A stretch of 34,990 nucleotides of DNA. Source: Chloroflexota bacterium (GTDB taxonomy: Bacteria; Chloroflexota; Dormibacteria; Dormibacterales; Dormibacteraceae). The stretch is from the NCBI GenBank assembly GCA_005879945.1, contig VBHX01000187.1, positions 1-34,990 of the forward strand, given 5' to 3'. The notes beneath the pieces were generated by a model. It saw nothing but the letters and a program-made list of their open reading frames with translations. It was not told the DNA's origin and did no database searches. Each line of letters opens with the position of its first letter. The first letter of the stretch is position 1. The position numbers and the translations under genes were made by a program. Of the stretch, positions 34,724 to 34,990 are shown in pieces.

Positions 34724-34990
34724 ATGCCCGACTGGAAGGCCCTCCGCCACCAGTTCCCGATCCTGGACCGCTACATCTACCTCAACGCCTGCTCTCTCGG
34801 CCCCCTCCCCCGGCGCGGCCGGGCCGCCCTCGATCGCTACGCCACTGACTGGGACACTCAAGGGACCCCGGTGTGGTTTTCGGACTGGATTCCGCTGTTG
34901 GAGCGGCTGCGCATAGGGGTCGGTGGCCTGCTCAACGCGCCGGCGGGATCGACCGCGATCGCCCCCTCGGTTTCGGTAGCCCTCTCCACT
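34724..34990 (+). CDS. Class V aminotransferase-like protein (3' end outside window)
   Basis: The frame is absent from the track because it has no stop in the window. It opens MPDWKALRHQFPILDRYIYL then NACSLGPLPRRGRAALDRYA and reaches APAGSTAIAPSVSVALST. The FPILDRYIYLNACSLGPLP start and the SVSVALS segment (usual G.T.ALN/S region) match the N-terminus of PLP-dependent class V aminotransferases such as cysteine desulfurases and kynureninase-like enzymes. Only 89 residues are visible, so the PLP lysine and the substrate cannot be judged. It diverges from rpoB. Confidence 0.7.
   Translation, partial: MPDWKALRHQFPILDRYIYLNACSLGPLPRRGRAALDRYATDWDTQGTPVWFSDWIPLLERLRIGVGGLLNAPAGSTAIAPSVSVALST

Overview
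The window is high-GC bacterial chromosomal DNA in which almost every base of the minus strand outside one central island is coding. Read along the minus strand, the order is rpoB-rpoC, then an oligopeptide-transport island of about 10 kb, then rpsL-rpsG-fusA-tuf, then the S10 and spc blocks (rpsJ, rplC, rplD, rplW, rplB, rpsS, rplV, rpsC, rplP, rpmC, rpsQ, rplN, rplX, rplE, rpsN, rpsH, rplF, rplR, rpsE, rpmD, rplO, secY). secY runs off the left edge and a plus-strand class V aminotransferase-like gene runs off the right edge. The zinc-type S14, the zinc-knuckle L24, a large coiled-coil insertion in RpoC, frequent TTG/GTG starts and the high GC suggest a Gram-positive-like or Chloroflexota/Dormibacterota/Actinomycetota-type lineage. 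That placement is inference from family knowledge; no database search was possible.

Region 1 (1-16113, minus strand): translation machinery. Gene junctions are extremely tight, with many ATGA, GTGA, TGATG and TAATG overlaps that suggest translational coupling. Three junctions are loose and structured: rplC-rplD, rplN-rplX and rpsS-rplV. The rpsL-rpsG junction holds a palindromic element followed by what looks like a second copy of the rpsL 3' end. rplC (L3) is broken: a central stretch of roughly 30 codons is missing and the 3' end lies in another frame.

Region 2 (16173-26149): a small-molecule island. It has an RsmC-like rRNA methyltransferase, oppD-oppF on the plus strand, and oppA3-oppA2-oppA1-oppB-oppC on the minus strand, converging on oppF with a 20-nt coding overlap. 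Together these make a complete Opp/Dpp-type ABC importer with two ATPases, two permeases and three lipoprotein binding proteins. A strong sigma70-type promoter precedes oppA1. A decayed lipoprotein gene lies at the rpoC edge of the island.

Region 3 (26523-34990): rpoC and rpoB (minus), an intergenic region with candidate promoter and GC-rich hairpins, and the partial aminotransferase-like gene.

The most notable signal that ordinary gene annotation does not explain is a family of short palindromes with the shared edge CGCGGGGACCCC and two alternative stems (GAAATC/GATTTC or CGCGCC/GGCGCG). I find six copies, all in the ribosomal and RNA polymerase blocks. Three lie between genes (rplC-rplD, rpsL-rpsG, rpoB-rpoC) and three lie in frame inside low-complexity tails of L15, L5 and S3. 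The L5 and S3 copies encode the same peptide (SRAKGAG).
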